The notes under the pieces are model-generated. The model did no database searches, was not told the origin of the DNA, and saw only the letters and a list, made by a program, of their open reading frames with translations. Made by a program: the position numbers and the translations under genes. A DNA stretch of 64,000 nt, taken from positions 3,559,501 to 3,623,500 of the forward strand of contig NZ_AKVN02000001.1 of assembly GCF_000271485.2 (NCBI RefSeq). Direction: 5' to 3'. This document shows, one piece after another, positions 46,652 to 55,674 of this stretch (position 1 is the stretch's first letter; each line of letters starts with the position of its first letter). Origin of the DNA: Pelosinus fermentans DSM 17108. Lineage in GTDB: Bacteria; Bacillota; Negativicutes; DSM-13327.

Positions 46652-48560
46652 AGTAAGAGGCTACCCATTAGTTGAGTAGCCGACTTCTCACACCACCGTA
46701 CGTACCGTTCGGTATACGGCGGTTCAACAGAATTAGTGTACTAGTGAATACCTTTCACTTATGGTGATGAAGCCGATTTTCCTGAGGTATTCATTGGTTA
46801 ACGTCCGAGAAAGGATTGGGCTATTGGCTGTGTGCCAGTAGCTCTTTCTTGTATTGGCGTATTCCCACGCTTTGCGGTTATCTATGCCATGAGCAACAAG
46901 ATTATCGTGCTTCGTCCCAATTTTCTTCCATTGCTTCCACAAGCACATTCGAATCCTTCTTCTCAGCCATTCATCCAATGCTTTAGCTAGGGTTTTCATA
47001 TCAGCCATTCCAAAGTAGTTCATCCAGCCCACAATGCACTGCCGGAGCTTTTCCGCTCTTTGCTCCATGCTCATAGCATTGCTTCGTCCTGTTATTTCCT
47101 TCAGCTTTTGCTTGAATTTCTTTACAGGCTTAGGGTGAACTCTAATTCCTAATCCACCTTTTTTGTGATAGAACGAAAAACCTAGAAATTTCAGCTTCCA
47201 CGGCCTGTCTACTGTACTCTTTTCTTGATTGACTTTGAGCCTTAATTTTTGCTCAAGAAATCGCGTGATACTTGCCATGACCCGTTCTGCCGCTTTCCGG
47301 CTTTTGACGTAAATATTCTGATCATCAGCATAACGACAGAATTTTAAGCCCCGTCTCGTGAGTTCAGTGTCCAGTTCATTCAGCATGACGTTACTCAGAA
47401 GTGGAGAAAGATTGCCCCCTTGAGGACAGCCTTCCTCGCTCTCCTGTACCACGCCATTTATCATGACTCCTGATTTCAGATATTTGCGTATCAGCGACAG
47501 CACTCGGCTATCTTCGATGGTTTCTGAAAGCAAGCGCATGAGTTTATCGTGATTTACGGTATCAAAATACTTTGCCAAGTCGATATCAACTGTCCAGGTG
47601 TATCCTGCCTCGATATATTCCTTGCATTTTACTACCGCTTGTTTTGCACTTCTGCCGGGTCTAAACCCGTAGCTATTTGCCGAAAACTGCATTTCATAGA
47701 TTGGGGTTAATATTTGAGCTATAGCTTGTTGTATCACTCTGTCAACTACAGTAGGTATACCAAGTAGCCTTTTCCCCCCGTCCGGTTTCGGTATTTCTAT
47801 CCGTCTGACCGGCTCGGGCTTATAGGTCCCTTCTAGTATGGATTGCCTGAGTTGGTTGCCGTTTTGTTTCAGGAATTGTAAAAGTTCATTTACTGTCATT
47901 CCGTCGACTCCATGGCTTCCTTTGTTACCCTTCACTCGCTTATAAGCAAGATTCATGTTATCTCGGTGAAGGATTTTCTCCAGCAATCCACCGGCGTATT
48001 CATTGTCACCGTTTCTTCCTCTTTCGGGCATGGGAGAAATGCTCGGCACTCCTACATTACCTCTGAGTTCCACTCTTGTCTCCTGTAGGCAGCCTTCTTT
48101 GTGAAGTTGTCTGCTTTCTACGCATTTCTTCGTACCTTTCAAAATTCGGAAACCTCCTATTGTTCGGTCCTTCCCAGAGCGTATATAGCCGCTCTGGTAG
48201 TATGACCTCTGCTGACTTCTGACAGCTCAGTCGTACATTACTGCACGGGTTGCCGTTTTCAAATTCATATCCACAGCTTGACTGTCAGATCTCCCCAGGT
48301 AAGAACGCTTACTTTCACTCCACCTATCTGCTACATTTACATCGCCCGCTTCGGATAGTTTAGGGCTTCGTTTTGTGCGGCAAACTCACCCAGCTGACAT
48401 ATGCCTTGTATGTAGTTCGTCTTCCTCAGACCGGAGTTTTGCCGCCGACTTCCTTCAGATTCCACCTCGCGATGGACACCCTTGTCTTAGGCTAACGGTT
48501 GGCACTATCAACCCCCGTATTGGACTTTCACCAACTAGTAAGCGCCCATGCTGGGCACAC
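46652..48560 (-). mobile_element. Group II intron, class C-like, about 1.9 kb
   Basis: The 5' end reads GTGTGCCCAGCATGGGCGC followed by GTTGGTGAAAGTCCAATACG, a bacterial group II start. The 3' part has a domain V hairpin (GAACCGCCGTATACCGAACGG ... ACGGTGGTGTGAG, about 46732-46692) and a domain VI stem GGCTACTCAACTAATGGGTAGCC. It encodes a maturase/reverse transcriptase without a visible endonuclease domain. Insertion 4 bases after an intrinsic terminator is the habit of class C introns. Ends are approximate to a few bases, especially the 3' end. Confidence 0.87.
46733..48142 (-). CDS. ltrA: Group II intron reverse transcriptase/maturase
   Basis: 469 residues. Reverse transcriptase blocks are clear: RVKGNKGSHGVDGMTV, IPKPDGGKRLLGIPTVVDRV, YGFRPGRSAKQAV, TVDIDLAKYFDTVNHDKL, GCPQGGNLSPLLSN and the catalytic CRYADDQNIYV. 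A maturase X domain follows (EKLRQCIVGWMNYFGM...). There is no HNH endonuclease after it, as in class C. The frame appears intact. The true start may be later, near the EYAGGLLEKILHRDNM segment. Confidence 0.92.
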   Translation of the reverse strand: MKGTKKCVESRQLHKEGCLQETRVELRGNVGVPSISPMPERGRNGDNEYAGGLLEKILHRDNMNLAYKRVKGNKGSHGVDGMTVNELLQFLKQNGNQLRQSILEGTYKPEPVRRIEIPKPDGGKRLLGIPTVVDRVIQQAIAQILTPIYEMQFSANSYGFRPGRSAKQAVVKCKEYIEAGYTWTVDIDLAKYFDTVNHDKLMRLLSETIEDSRVLSLIRKYLKSGVMINGVVQESEEGCPQGGNLSPLLSNVMLNELDTELTRRGLKFCRYADDQNIYVKSRKAAERVMASITRFLEQKLRLKVNQEKSTVDRPWKLKFLGFSFYHKKGGLGIRVHPKPVKKFKQKLKEITGRSNAMSMEQRAEKLRQCIVGWMNYFGMADMKTLAKALDEWLRRRIRMCLWKQWKKIGTKHDNLVAHGIDNRKAWEYANTRKSYWHTANSPILSRTLTNEYLRKIGFITISERYSLVH

Positions 48561-48563
48561 CAC

Positions 48564-48595
48564 AAAAATACCTAGCCCAAAAGGCTAGGTATTTT
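48564..48595 (-). terminator. Expression-platform terminator of the cobalamin riboswitch; intron target
   Basis: Minus strand AAAATACCTAGCC-ttttg-GGCTAGGTATTTTT; its T tract ends 4 bases before the intron 5' end. It lies about 55 bases after the riboswitch aptamer. Confidence 0.85.
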
Positions 48596-48649
48596 ATATA
48601 AAAATCCCATCCTTCTGGCATTACCCCTTACGCGAGGGTAGATGACAGC

Positions 48650-48835
48650 CATAACAGGCAGGTCTCCTGACTTACGGATCTTTAAAATTCCTGCGCCTTC
48701 CTGGTTTCCCAGTGGCATTTGCAGGACTTTCTCCCCGATTACAGTGGCGCGACCGCGTCGTTTAAGGAATATGCTTCCCTTCCGAACTTCCCTATTCTCC
48801 TCTAGTTAAAGAGGCACCTGTTTGGTGGCAATTTA
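48650..48835 (-). ncRNA. Cobalamin riboswitch
   Basis: Minus strand conserved parts in order: CCACCAAACAGGTGCC near the 5' end, GGAAGGGAAGCATATTCC, the B12-box region GCGCCACTGTAATCGGGGAGAAAGTCCTGC, then GCCACTGGGAAACCAGGAAGGC and AGTCAGGAGACCTGCC at the 3' end. It sits between cobC and cobT, with a terminator downstream, so B12 would lower cobT expression. It also follows cobC on the same strand, so cobC-cobS are not under its control. Confidence 0.93.
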
Positions 48836-48941
48836 TTCTGTTATCACAATAGTACTACAGTTTATCTCATTCTCCTATCCACTATTCGCAGATGAGCAAT
48901 ATAATCAAGTAGTTCGTTAAAAAAATCCCATTTAGCCTGTA

Positions 48942-49553
48942 TCAAATATCTTTGACGTGCCAAGTGTCATTCACTAACGCTACTACTGCTCGATTATCAA
49001 TATAATCAATTATATTGATTGCGGAGCTATCCTGTCGCATAGACCACATTTTATCTAAACCGATTCCCAATGCAGCACAAAGCAGTACTCTCATCGTTCC
49101 CCCATGGGAAACAAGCACAATGGTCTGCTCTTGATGCTTTTTGACACACTCTTGCAGTGCGTGAGTTACACGTTGTTTAACAACCTGAAAGCTTTCCCCT
49201 TGAGGCGGACCGATTTCACCTGGCTTAGAATACATTGCAGTTAAGATTTCTGACCAATCTGCCATAATTTCTTGATAGGTAAGTCCTTCCCAAATGCCAA
49301 AATTAATTTCACGAAACTCCGGCTTGGTTATAACGGGCAATTCATGATACTTGGCAATAGCCTCAGCAGTCTGCTGTGCCCGCAATAAATCGCTGCTATA
49401 GATTGCGCTTATTTTTTCCTTCGCTAAGCGTTTTGCTACTAAATTTCCTTGTTTTATTCCTCTTTCATTTAATGAAATATCGCTATGCCCTTGATATTTC
49501 CCCTCTTGATTCCAGGAAGTCTGACCGTGACGCACAAAAATTACCCGAGTCAA
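48942..49553 (-). CDS. cobC: Alpha-ribazole phosphatase (histidine phosphatase family)
   Basis: 203 residues with the catalytic IFVRHGQTSWNQEGKYQGHSD start, ERGIKQG, IYSSDLLRAQQTAEAI, REINFGIWEGL and second His in VLVSHGGTMRVLL. It removes phosphate from alpha-ribazole phosphate for the last step of the nucleotide loop. The substrate is assigned from its place after cobS. The start is TTG at 49553 with GAAGGTG upstream. Related phosphoglycerate mutases look alike. Confidence 0.82.
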   Translation of the reverse strand: MTRVIFVRHGQTSWNQEGKYQGHSDISLNERGIKQGNLVAKRLAKEKISAIYSSDLLRAQQTAEAIAKYHELPVITKPEFREINFGIWEGLTYQEIMADWSEILTAMYSKPGEIGPPQGESFQVVKQRVTHALQECVKKHQEQTIVLVSHGGTMRVLLCAALGIGLDKMWSMRQDSSAINIIDYIDNRAVVALVNDTWHVKDI

Positions 49554-49571
49554 AGAATCACCTTCTTTCCG

Positions 49572-50378
49572 CTATGAATAAATAATGAATACCAACAAGG
49601 TAACAATTTCCGTCAGTTCAATCGTCGCCCCATATACATCCCCTGTTAAACCGCCGAGACGTTTACTGACATATTCAGAAAGAAGAAACGCAAAACCTAT
49701 ACCGATAACTCCACTTACGATTACAATTTTACCCAAAGGAATTAGCAGCAATGCTGCTAATATTCCGGCCACATAAAGGGTATACTTATGTGAAGATTGA
49801 TAAAATGCCTTTCCTAGCCCTTCCGGCCTGGCATAAGGATAGAATGTAATCGGAATGACAACGGCTGTCCGTCCTACAATCGGCATAACTAAAACGGCTA
49901 AGGGTAACAACTTAGGATCCATATCCATAAGCAAAGAATATTTTACAAAGATTAACAGACAAAAAGACATTGCACCAAAAGCACCGACTCTGCTGTCTTT
50001 CATAATCTCTAACATTTTTTCACGAGGTTTTCCTGAAAAAACACCGTCAATGGTGTCCATTAACCCATCACAGTGTAAACCCCCGGTCAATATGATTTCA
50101 AACAAAATCAATCCGATTGCCAGAAGGTGCATCGGTATTTTTACTCCCAAAAGCCCTTGCGCTCCATATACAATCCCAGCTAAAATCAAACCAATAATCC
50201 CGCCAATAAGCGGGAAATATTTAACACTCTGACTAAAGCTATTTGGCGACCATTGGGTTTGTGCTTTGATTGGAATTCGTGTCAAAAATTGAAACCCGGT
50301 AATAAAATCGCCAATCACATTTCCAAACAAACTTTTTGCCTCCCTCATACCTTGCTGCACTTTCCATATAATAATCAT
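49572..50378 (-). CDS. cobS: Adenosylcobinamide-GDP ribazoletransferase
   Basis: A 268-residue membrane protein of the CobS family that joins cobinamide-GDP to alpha-ribazole. Conserved acidic motif GGLHCDGLMDTIDGVFSGK near residue 98, GAFGAMSF, MPIVGRTAV and GGLTGDVYGATIELTE near the C-terminus. The start is uncertain: neither the ATG at 50378 nor that at 50348 has a clear ribosome site. No cobU or cobP is in the window. Confidence 0.92.
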   Translation of the reverse strand: MIIIWKVQQGMREAKSLFGNVIGDFITGFQFLTRIPIKAQTQWSPNSFSQSVKYFPLIGGIIGLILAGIVYGAQGLLGVKIPMHLLAIGLILFEIILTGGLHCDGLMDTIDGVFSGKPREKMLEIMKDSRVGAFGAMSFCLLIFVKYSLLMDMDPKLLPLAVLVMPIVGRTAVVIPITFYPYARPEGLGKAFYQSSHKYTLYVAGILAALLLIPLGKIVIVSGVIGIGFAFLLSEYVSKRLGGLTGDVYGATIELTEIVTLLVFIIYS

Positions 50379-50630
50379 TCCGTAACGTGAAGTTTCTTTC
50401 CTTCTTACATTTAGACATTTAGCAATTTTTTTTCGTAAGATGTTAATAAAATTCCATAGTCTGATTTACTCTTACAACTGGCAAAGTAAAATCATATATA
50501 GGTTCTCCTTTGTTATCTTGTATTGATTTATTGCTCAATCACCAAAACTAGCCATAATAACCCTTGCTGAAATAAAATAGCAATGTTATGGTTATTTTAA
50601 CTACGCTGATATAAGGAGGTTAAGAAAAAT

Positions 50631-51791
50631 ATGAACAAAAAAGTCATTGAATATTTTATGACACCTATAAGTATTTTAGGCGTTGGCTGCTTGGATCAAA
50701 TCGTAAACTATATAAAGCCTATGGCATTTCGCAAGGCTCTTATTGTAAGCGATAAAATACTAGTGGAAATGAAATTAATTGATAAATTAACAGATGTTTT
50801 AAAAAGTGCGGGTGTATTTTACATCATCCATGATGATGTTTCCCCTAATCCAACAATCCCGCAAGTAGATTATGGCTTAAAATTGTTTCAGGATAATGGT
50901 TGTGATTTTCTGATTTCCTTTGGCGGAGGTTCACCTCATGACTGCGCTAAAGCCATTGCTTTACTCGCAACCAATGGAGGGGAGATCAAGAACTATGTAG
51001 GACTTAATAAATCCAAAAAGACCTCTGCTCCTTTAATTGCCATCAATACAACTGCCGGCACGGGCAGCGAATTGACTCGGTTTTGTGTAATTACGGATGA
51101 AAAAAATCACATTAAAATGACAATTACCGATTGGCATGTAACACCGATTATCGCCGTAAATGATGCAGAACTTATGTTAGGAATGCCGCCCGGTCTTACT
51201 GCTGCTACAGGAATGGATGCATTGACTCATGCGATTGAAGCCTATGTATCTACCAATGCCACCCCTGTCACAGATTGTAAAGCTCTAAAAGCCATTGAAC
51301 TGATTGCGGGTTATCTTAAAACTGCCTTTTCAAATGGCAGTGATATACATGCAAGAGAAATGATGGTTTACGCCGAATATTTAGCTGGAATTGCCTTTAA
51401 TAATGCCAGCTTAGGCTATGTACATGCTCTAGCACACCAACTAGGCGGAATGTATAACTTGCCCCATGGTTTAGCCAATTCGATCATGCTGCCTTATGTT
51501 GTCGACTATAATCGCCATGCTGTACCTCATCACTATGCTGCCATTGCCCGTGCTTTAGGTAAGGATACTAAAGATCTATCAGACGAAGCTGCGGCTTTGC
51601 TGGCAGTAGCTGCAATTAAAGAACTAATTCAGGATCTTAAGATCCCTAAGACCCTTTCTGAAGTACGGGGATTTAATGAAAAAGATATTCCAACTCTTGC
51701 AGCAAACGCTCTCAAAGACATTTGCTGCGTAACCAATCCTCGCCAAGGTCCTCAGGAGGAAATCGAAGGCATCTTTAGATCCGCCATCTAA
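50631..51791 (+). CDS. pduQ: Iron-dependent alcohol dehydrogenase, PduQ-like 1-propanol dehydrogenase
   Basis: 386 residues, type III (Fe) alcohol dehydrogenase. NAD site SFGGGSPHDCAKAI, then NTTAGTGSE and the metal ligands in GMDALTHAIEAY and VHALAHQLGG...PHGLANS. It has no N-terminal targeting helix or cysteine-rich feature. GGAGG lies 8 bases before the ATG. With pduN next on the strand it is a good candidate for the NAD-regenerating aldehyde reductase of the compartment; a general butanol/1,3-propanediol-type dehydrogenase is the alternative. Confidence 0.82.
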   Translation: MNKKVIEYFMTPISILGVGCLDQIVNYIKPMAFRKALIVSDKILVEMKLIDKLTDVLKSAGVFYIIHDDVSPNPTIPQVDYGLKLFQDNGCDFLISFGGGSPHDCAKAIALLATNGGEIKNYVGLNKSKKTSAPLIAINTTAGTGSELTRFCVITDEKNHIKMTITDWHVTPIIAVNDAELMLGMPPGLTAATGMDALTHAIEAYVSTNATPVTDCKALKAIELIAGYLKTAFSNGSDIHAREMMVYAEYLAGIAFNNASLGYVHALAHQLGGMYNLPHGLANSIMLPYVVDYNRHAVPHHYAAIARALGKDTKDLSDEAAALLAVAAIKELIQDLKIPKTLSEVRGFNEKDIPTLAANALKDICCVTNPRQGPQEEIEGIFRSAI

Positions 51792-51974
51792 GGAAAATAC
51801 AAAACTTATACTTGTAAAATATCATTTCCAAGATAATCCCTTTTATGTTTAATTTGCAAAACAATAATATTCCATGGTGACACAAAATAATACAAAGGGA
51901 ATTGTAATCTTTTATCCAATAAAGACAATAGATAAGGAAAAGACTAAACCGAAAAAGGATTGGGAGGAAATTTT

Positions 51975-52274
51975 ATGTGGCTTGGCAAAGTGGTAGGAAC
52001 CGTTGTGGCCCCGACTAAAAATGAAAGTTTAATCGGCAATAAGTTATTAGTGGTTCAACCCTTAAATTTAGACGGAATGAACACCATCAGCCTGCAAGTT
52101 GCAGTCGATACTGTAGGAGCAGGCAATAGCGATACGGTGTTAGTATCTACTGGAAGCTCTGCACGGCGGGTAATGAACAACGACAATAGTGCTGTTGACG
52201 CAGCCATTGTCGGAATTGTAGAAAATATCGATTTAGAAGGTATTTCTAAGGCACAATATTGGGTGCAAAAAGGC
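51975..52274 (+). CDS. pduN: Microcompartment vertex protein PduN (EutN/CcmL family)
   Basis: A 99-residue pentameric vertex protein; MWLGKVVGTVVAPTKNESL, GNKLLVVQPLN, VDTVGAGNSDTVLVSTGSSA and DAAIVGIVENID are family marks. The ATG at 51975 has GGGAGG upstream; the open frame begins at 51960. Vertex proteins close the icosahedral shell, and this is the only one in the window, though 9 kb from the other shell genes and on the other strand. The final stop codon ends at 52277. Confidence 0.92.
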
Positions 52275-52289
52275 TAATAGGAGAAGAAT

Positions 52290-53240
52290 ATGCTGACAAC
52301 CTACAAAACATTGCAAGACAAGCTCCAGGAAGTTTCATGGGACCCTTCTGAAAAGGGAGTTTGGATAAAGCTCATCGACCCAACAGTAGAAGAGATCTTA
52401 CAACTGTCAGCTGCCGCTCAAATCCCTGAATACTTTTTTCGCTTTGCAATCGATGAAGATGACTGTCCTAGAATCATCTTAGGACAAAACTGTATTCTTG
52501 CTATTATTCACGTACCCCTTTCTCTCGGCGAGGATCGTTATGAAACATCCCCTCTCAGCATTATACTAACTCCGCATACAACGATCACCATCAGTGATCA
52601 TTTAGTCCAAGTGCTCCCTGAACATAACGATCGAAGCCGTTTCTTATTTGACACTGCCAGGAGAACCCAATTTTTCTTTCAAATATTGTATCATGCAGAT
52701 ACAGTTTTTTTGAAGTACATACGCCAAATCCGCAGACGGACAGATGAAATTGAACTTAACTTACGCAAATCAACAACAAATGAAGAAGTCTTTCAGCTCC
52801 TTGACCTGGAAAAAGGACTCACTTATTTTACCGCTGCTTTGCGCGGCAATGTAATTGTGGCTGAGACAATACTTCGTATGCGCTCAGACCCACAAATGCG
52901 CCCTTTACTGCAAATGCATGAAGAGGATGAAGACGTCTTAGAAAGCGTTATTATTGAAAATAAACGGGCCTTAGAACTCGTACAGACCTATAGTGAAATT
53001 CTAAGCAGTATGATGGATGCCTTTTCTTCTGTCATCAATAACAATCTAAATCATATTATGAAATTCTTGGCTTCCGCAACCATATTGATCTCCATTCCAA
53101 CGATGATTTCAAGCTTTTGGAGTATGACCGTTCCTGTACCTGGAAACGATACAGCGATAGGTTTTTGGCTCGTTTTATTTTTTGCCCTTACTACCAGCTG
53201 CTGCGTTGGTCTTTATCTTAGAAAAAAAGGTATACTTTAA
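52290..53240 (+). CDS. CorA-family divalent cation channel with altered GMN motif
   Basis: 316 residues. A large cytoplasmic domain with long helices (about 150-255) and two C-terminal membrane helices (about 257-280 and 288-310). The usual selectivity motif GMN at the end of the first helix reads S-M-T at 278-280 (SSFWSMTVPVP). Otherwise the layout is CorA-like. It lies 13 bases after pduN, probably co-transcribed. Mg2+ transport is doubtful with this filter; a Zn2+ or other role is possible. Confidence 0.8.
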   Translation: MLTTYKTLQDKLQEVSWDPSEKGVWIKLIDPTVEEILQLSAAAQIPEYFFRFAIDEDDCPRIILGQNCILAIIHVPLSLGEDRYETSPLSIILTPHTTITISDHLVQVLPEHNDRSRFLFDTARRTQFFFQILYHADTVFLKYIRQIRRRTDEIELNLRKSTTNEEVFQLLDLEKGLTYFTAALRGNVIVAETILRMRSDPQMRPLLQMHEEDEDVLESVIIENKRALELVQTYSEILSSMMDAFSSVINNNLNHIMKFLASATILISIPTMISSFWSMTVPVPGNDTAIGFWLVLFFALTTSCCVGLYLRKKGIL

Positions 53241-53320
53241 TCATTAGGGGATGATGCATGCAGGAAAGATAGCTTAGGATCTAGAAATCCTACGGTAATC
53301 AAAAAGGAGGTTTTACAATC

Positions 53321-53890
53321 ATGACAAAAAAGATCTTATTGTTAACGGGTGACTGTGCAGAAGACTATGAAGTGAAAGTACCTCAACAAGCATTAATGAT
53401 GCTAGGCTATCAAGTAGATGTCGCCGCTCCAAACAAAAAAGCAGGTGACACATTACAGCTAGTCGTACATGATTTTGTAAATCTAGATACCTATATCGAA
53501 TTAACTGGTCATCGTATCCCCGTAGATATAGCAACCGTCGATGTAAATCCCGATGATTATATAGGTCTTGTCATTCCAGGCGGACGGGCACCTGAATATA
53601 TTAGAATGTATGATGAAAGCATTGCCATCGTTCAAGCATTTTTCACAGCAGACAAACCTGTTGCCGCTGTTTGCCACGGCACCCAGCTTCTCGCTGCTGC
53701 TGGTGTATTATCGGATCGCAATGTTACCTCGTACCCTGCCTGCTCTGCAGAATGCCGCCTGGCTGGAGCCACTTGGCAAGATCAGCCCGTTGTCACCTGC
53801 GGCAAATTAGTCACCGCTCAAGCATGGCCCAATCATCCTGCTTGGCTCAAAGCTTTTGTTGACTTGTTAGGTGCTCAGATTACAATTTAA
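53321..53890 (+). CDS. DJ-1/PfpI family protein
   Basis: 189 residues, class I glutamine amidotransferase-like fold. The nucleophile elbow is AAVCHGTQLLAAAG with Cys near residue 115, preceded by VIPGGRAPEY with the partner Glu/Asp. Relatives are glyoxalase III, deglycases or stress proteases. It could help with reactive aldehydes near the pdu genes, but that is only suggested by proximity. AAGGAGG precedes the ATG. Confidence 0.85.
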   Translation: MTKKILLLTGDCAEDYEVKVPQQALMMLGYQVDVAAPNKKAGDTLQLVVHDFVNLDTYIELTGHRIPVDIATVDVNPDDYIGLVIPGGRAPEYIRMYDESIAIVQAFFTADKPVAAVCHGTQLLAAAGVLSDRNVTSYPACSAECRLAGATWQDQPVVTCGKLVTAQAWPNHPAWLKAFVDLLGAQITI

Positions 53891-53897
53891 TTCAGTT

Positions 53898-53931
53898 GAA
53901 GGTATCAGCAGCATGCTGATACCTTCTTTTT
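53898..53931 (+). terminator. Terminator after the PfpI gene
   Basis: GAAGGTATCAGCA-gca-TGCTGATACCTTC followed by T6, starting 8 bases after the stop. Confidence 0.88.
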
Positions 53932-54071
53932 TAAAATTTTATAATTTTTATCCATTAAATACGTCCACATATAGGACGTATTTTCCACATACAGTGTACT
54001 ATTACTGAAAATATTACTTTAATCTAATCTTTTTGCAATTCATATTTGTTATAATTGTTTTACTATAAAAA

Positions 54072-54190
54072 ACTTGAGTTTCCTTCCACAAGCTCAAATC
54101 ATTCTAATGCAATCAGTCCTAATCTTAAGGCTGATTGCCTCCTTTCTAAAAGAATGATAGAATAAATTGTCTTCTCAGAGAAGACAATTT
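54072..54190 (+). promoter_or_regulatory. Structured leader of the APC permease gene
   Basis: Three hairpins in a row: TTGAG/CTCAA (54074-54097); a nested stem with outer ATCATTCT/AGAATGAT and inner GCAATCAG/CTGATTGC (54097-54158); and AAATTGTCTTCT-cag-AGAAGACAATTT (54164-54190), which ends 2 bases before the ribosome site. The last stem lacks a T tract, so translation control is more likely than termination. No riboswitch class recognised. Confidence 0.5.
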
Positions 54191-54208
54191 GAAAGGAGAG
54201 ATTTATCT

Positions 54209-55660
54209 ATGGCTCAGGACGGGGTAAAAAAACTAAGGTGGTATAATCTTGCTCTTATGGGTTTTATCATGGTTTGGGGTTTTGGCAATGTAGTTAATAA
54301 CTATGCCAATCAAGGACTCACAGTTATCGTTTCATGGATACTCATCATTGGACTTTATTTTGTTCCCTACGTGTTAATGGTCGGTGAAATGGGTTCTACC
54401 TTTAAAGATGGAAAAGCAGGTGTCAGTACCTGGATTCGCTCAACCACAGGTCCTTTACTTGCTTATTTCGCTGGCTGGACCTATTGGGCGGTGCATGTAC
54501 CGTATCTTGCACAAAAACCACAAGCAGCATTAGTAGCCCTAGGCTGGGGCATCTTTCAAGATGGAAAGTTTATCAAGGCATTTAGCCCCATGACTTTACA
54601 ACTTATGACATTAGCAATCTTTCTATTTTTCCTCTGGGTTGCATCCAGGGGGATTACATCATTAAAACGCATCGGAACTGTTGCAGGTCTCTCCATGTTG
54701 GTAATGTCTTTCTTATATGTAATTTTAATGATTGCGGCACCAGCTATTCGAGGTGCTGCTGTAGCAACCACAGACCTAAGTTATCATACATTTATTCCCA
54801 ACTTTGACTTTACTTACTTTACTACGATTTCCATGCTAGTGTTTGCAGTTGGCGGGGCTGAAAAGATATCTCCTTACGTAAATAATACGAATAATCCTAC
54901 TAAAGAGTTTCCCCGTGGAATGATTATTGTTGCTGTTTTAGTAGCTCTTTCTGCATTGTTAGGTTCTGTCGCCATGGGTATGATGTTTGATGCCAACAAC
55001 ATACCCAAAGATTTAAAAATGAATGGCCAATATTATGCTTTCCAAATGCTGGGACAATATTATGGGGTAGGTAATTTTCTCCTTATCTTGTATGCAATTG
55101 CCAGTGCTCTCGGTCAGCTTTCTGCTCTCGTATTTTCGATCGATGCTCCACTTAAAGTATTACTGGCAGAAGGTGACTCTAAGTATATCCCAGCTATTTT
55201 GACCAAAACCAACAAATACGATGCCCCCATCAACGGATATAAATTAACTGCCATACTTGTCGGAATCATGATTATTATTCCAGCCTTAGGAATCGGTGAT
55301 ATGAATTCTTTATACAATTGGCTACTCGACTTAAATTCCATAGTCATGCCTTTGCGCTACTTGTGGGTGTTTGTTGCCTATATGGCACTACGCCGTCTTG
55401 TTGGAAAATTCAATTCTGAATACAAATTTATCCAAAACTCCAGGCTTGCAATCACGATTGGCTTGTGGTGTTTCCTCTTTACCGCTTTCGCCTGTATCAT
55501 GGGTATGTTCCCGAAAGGCGTGCAGCTTTATACCTCACAATGGTATTTCCAATTGTCCCTTAATTTATTGACACCTTTTGTTCTTTTAGGCTTAGGGTTC
55601 ATACTGCCTTCAATCGCTAAATGGAATAATCGGAAAGATACTAAGACAATTTCAAACTAA
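54209..55660 (+). CDS. Amino acid permease, APC superfamily
   Basis: A 483-residue inner-membrane protein with about 12 hydrophobic helices. The first helix has the APC glycine-rich break (LMGFIMVWGFGNVVNNYANQ). It ends in a short basic tail (WNNRKDTKT). The ATG at 54209 has GGAG 8 bases upstream; the open frame starting at 54167 runs through the leader hairpin. Substrate is not clear; glutamate/gamma-aminobutyrate antiporter-like permeases are the nearest look. Confidence 0.82.
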   Translation: MAQDGVKKLRWYNLALMGFIMVWGFGNVVNNYANQGLTVIVSWILIIGLYFVPYVLMVGEMGSTFKDGKAGVSTWIRSTTGPLLAYFAGWTYWAVHVPYLAQKPQAALVALGWGIFQDGKFIKAFSPMTLQLMTLAIFLFFLWVASRGITSLKRIGTVAGLSMLVMSFLYVILMIAAPAIRGAAVATTDLSYHTFIPNFDFTYFTTISMLVFAVGGAEKISPYVNNTNNPTKEFPRGMIIVAVLVALSALLGSVAMGMMFDANNIPKDLKMNGQYYAFQMLGQYYGVGNFLLILYAIASALGQLSALVFSIDAPLKVLLAEGDSKYIPAILTKTNKYDAPINGYKLTAILVGIMIIIPALGIGDMNSLYNWLLDLNSIVMPLRYLWVFVAYMALRRLVGKFNSEYKFIQNSRLAITIGLWCFLFTAFACIMGMFPKGVQLYTSQWYFQLSLNLLTPFVLLGLGFILPSIAKWNNRKDTKTISN

Positions 55661-55674
55661 AAATAAAGAAGCTG

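Noticed and set aside
50560-50612. CATAATAACC...GGTTATTTTA inverted bases before the pduQ-like gene as an operator or terminator
   Set aside because: Pairing is broken by mismatches and the region is AT-rich; not convincing.
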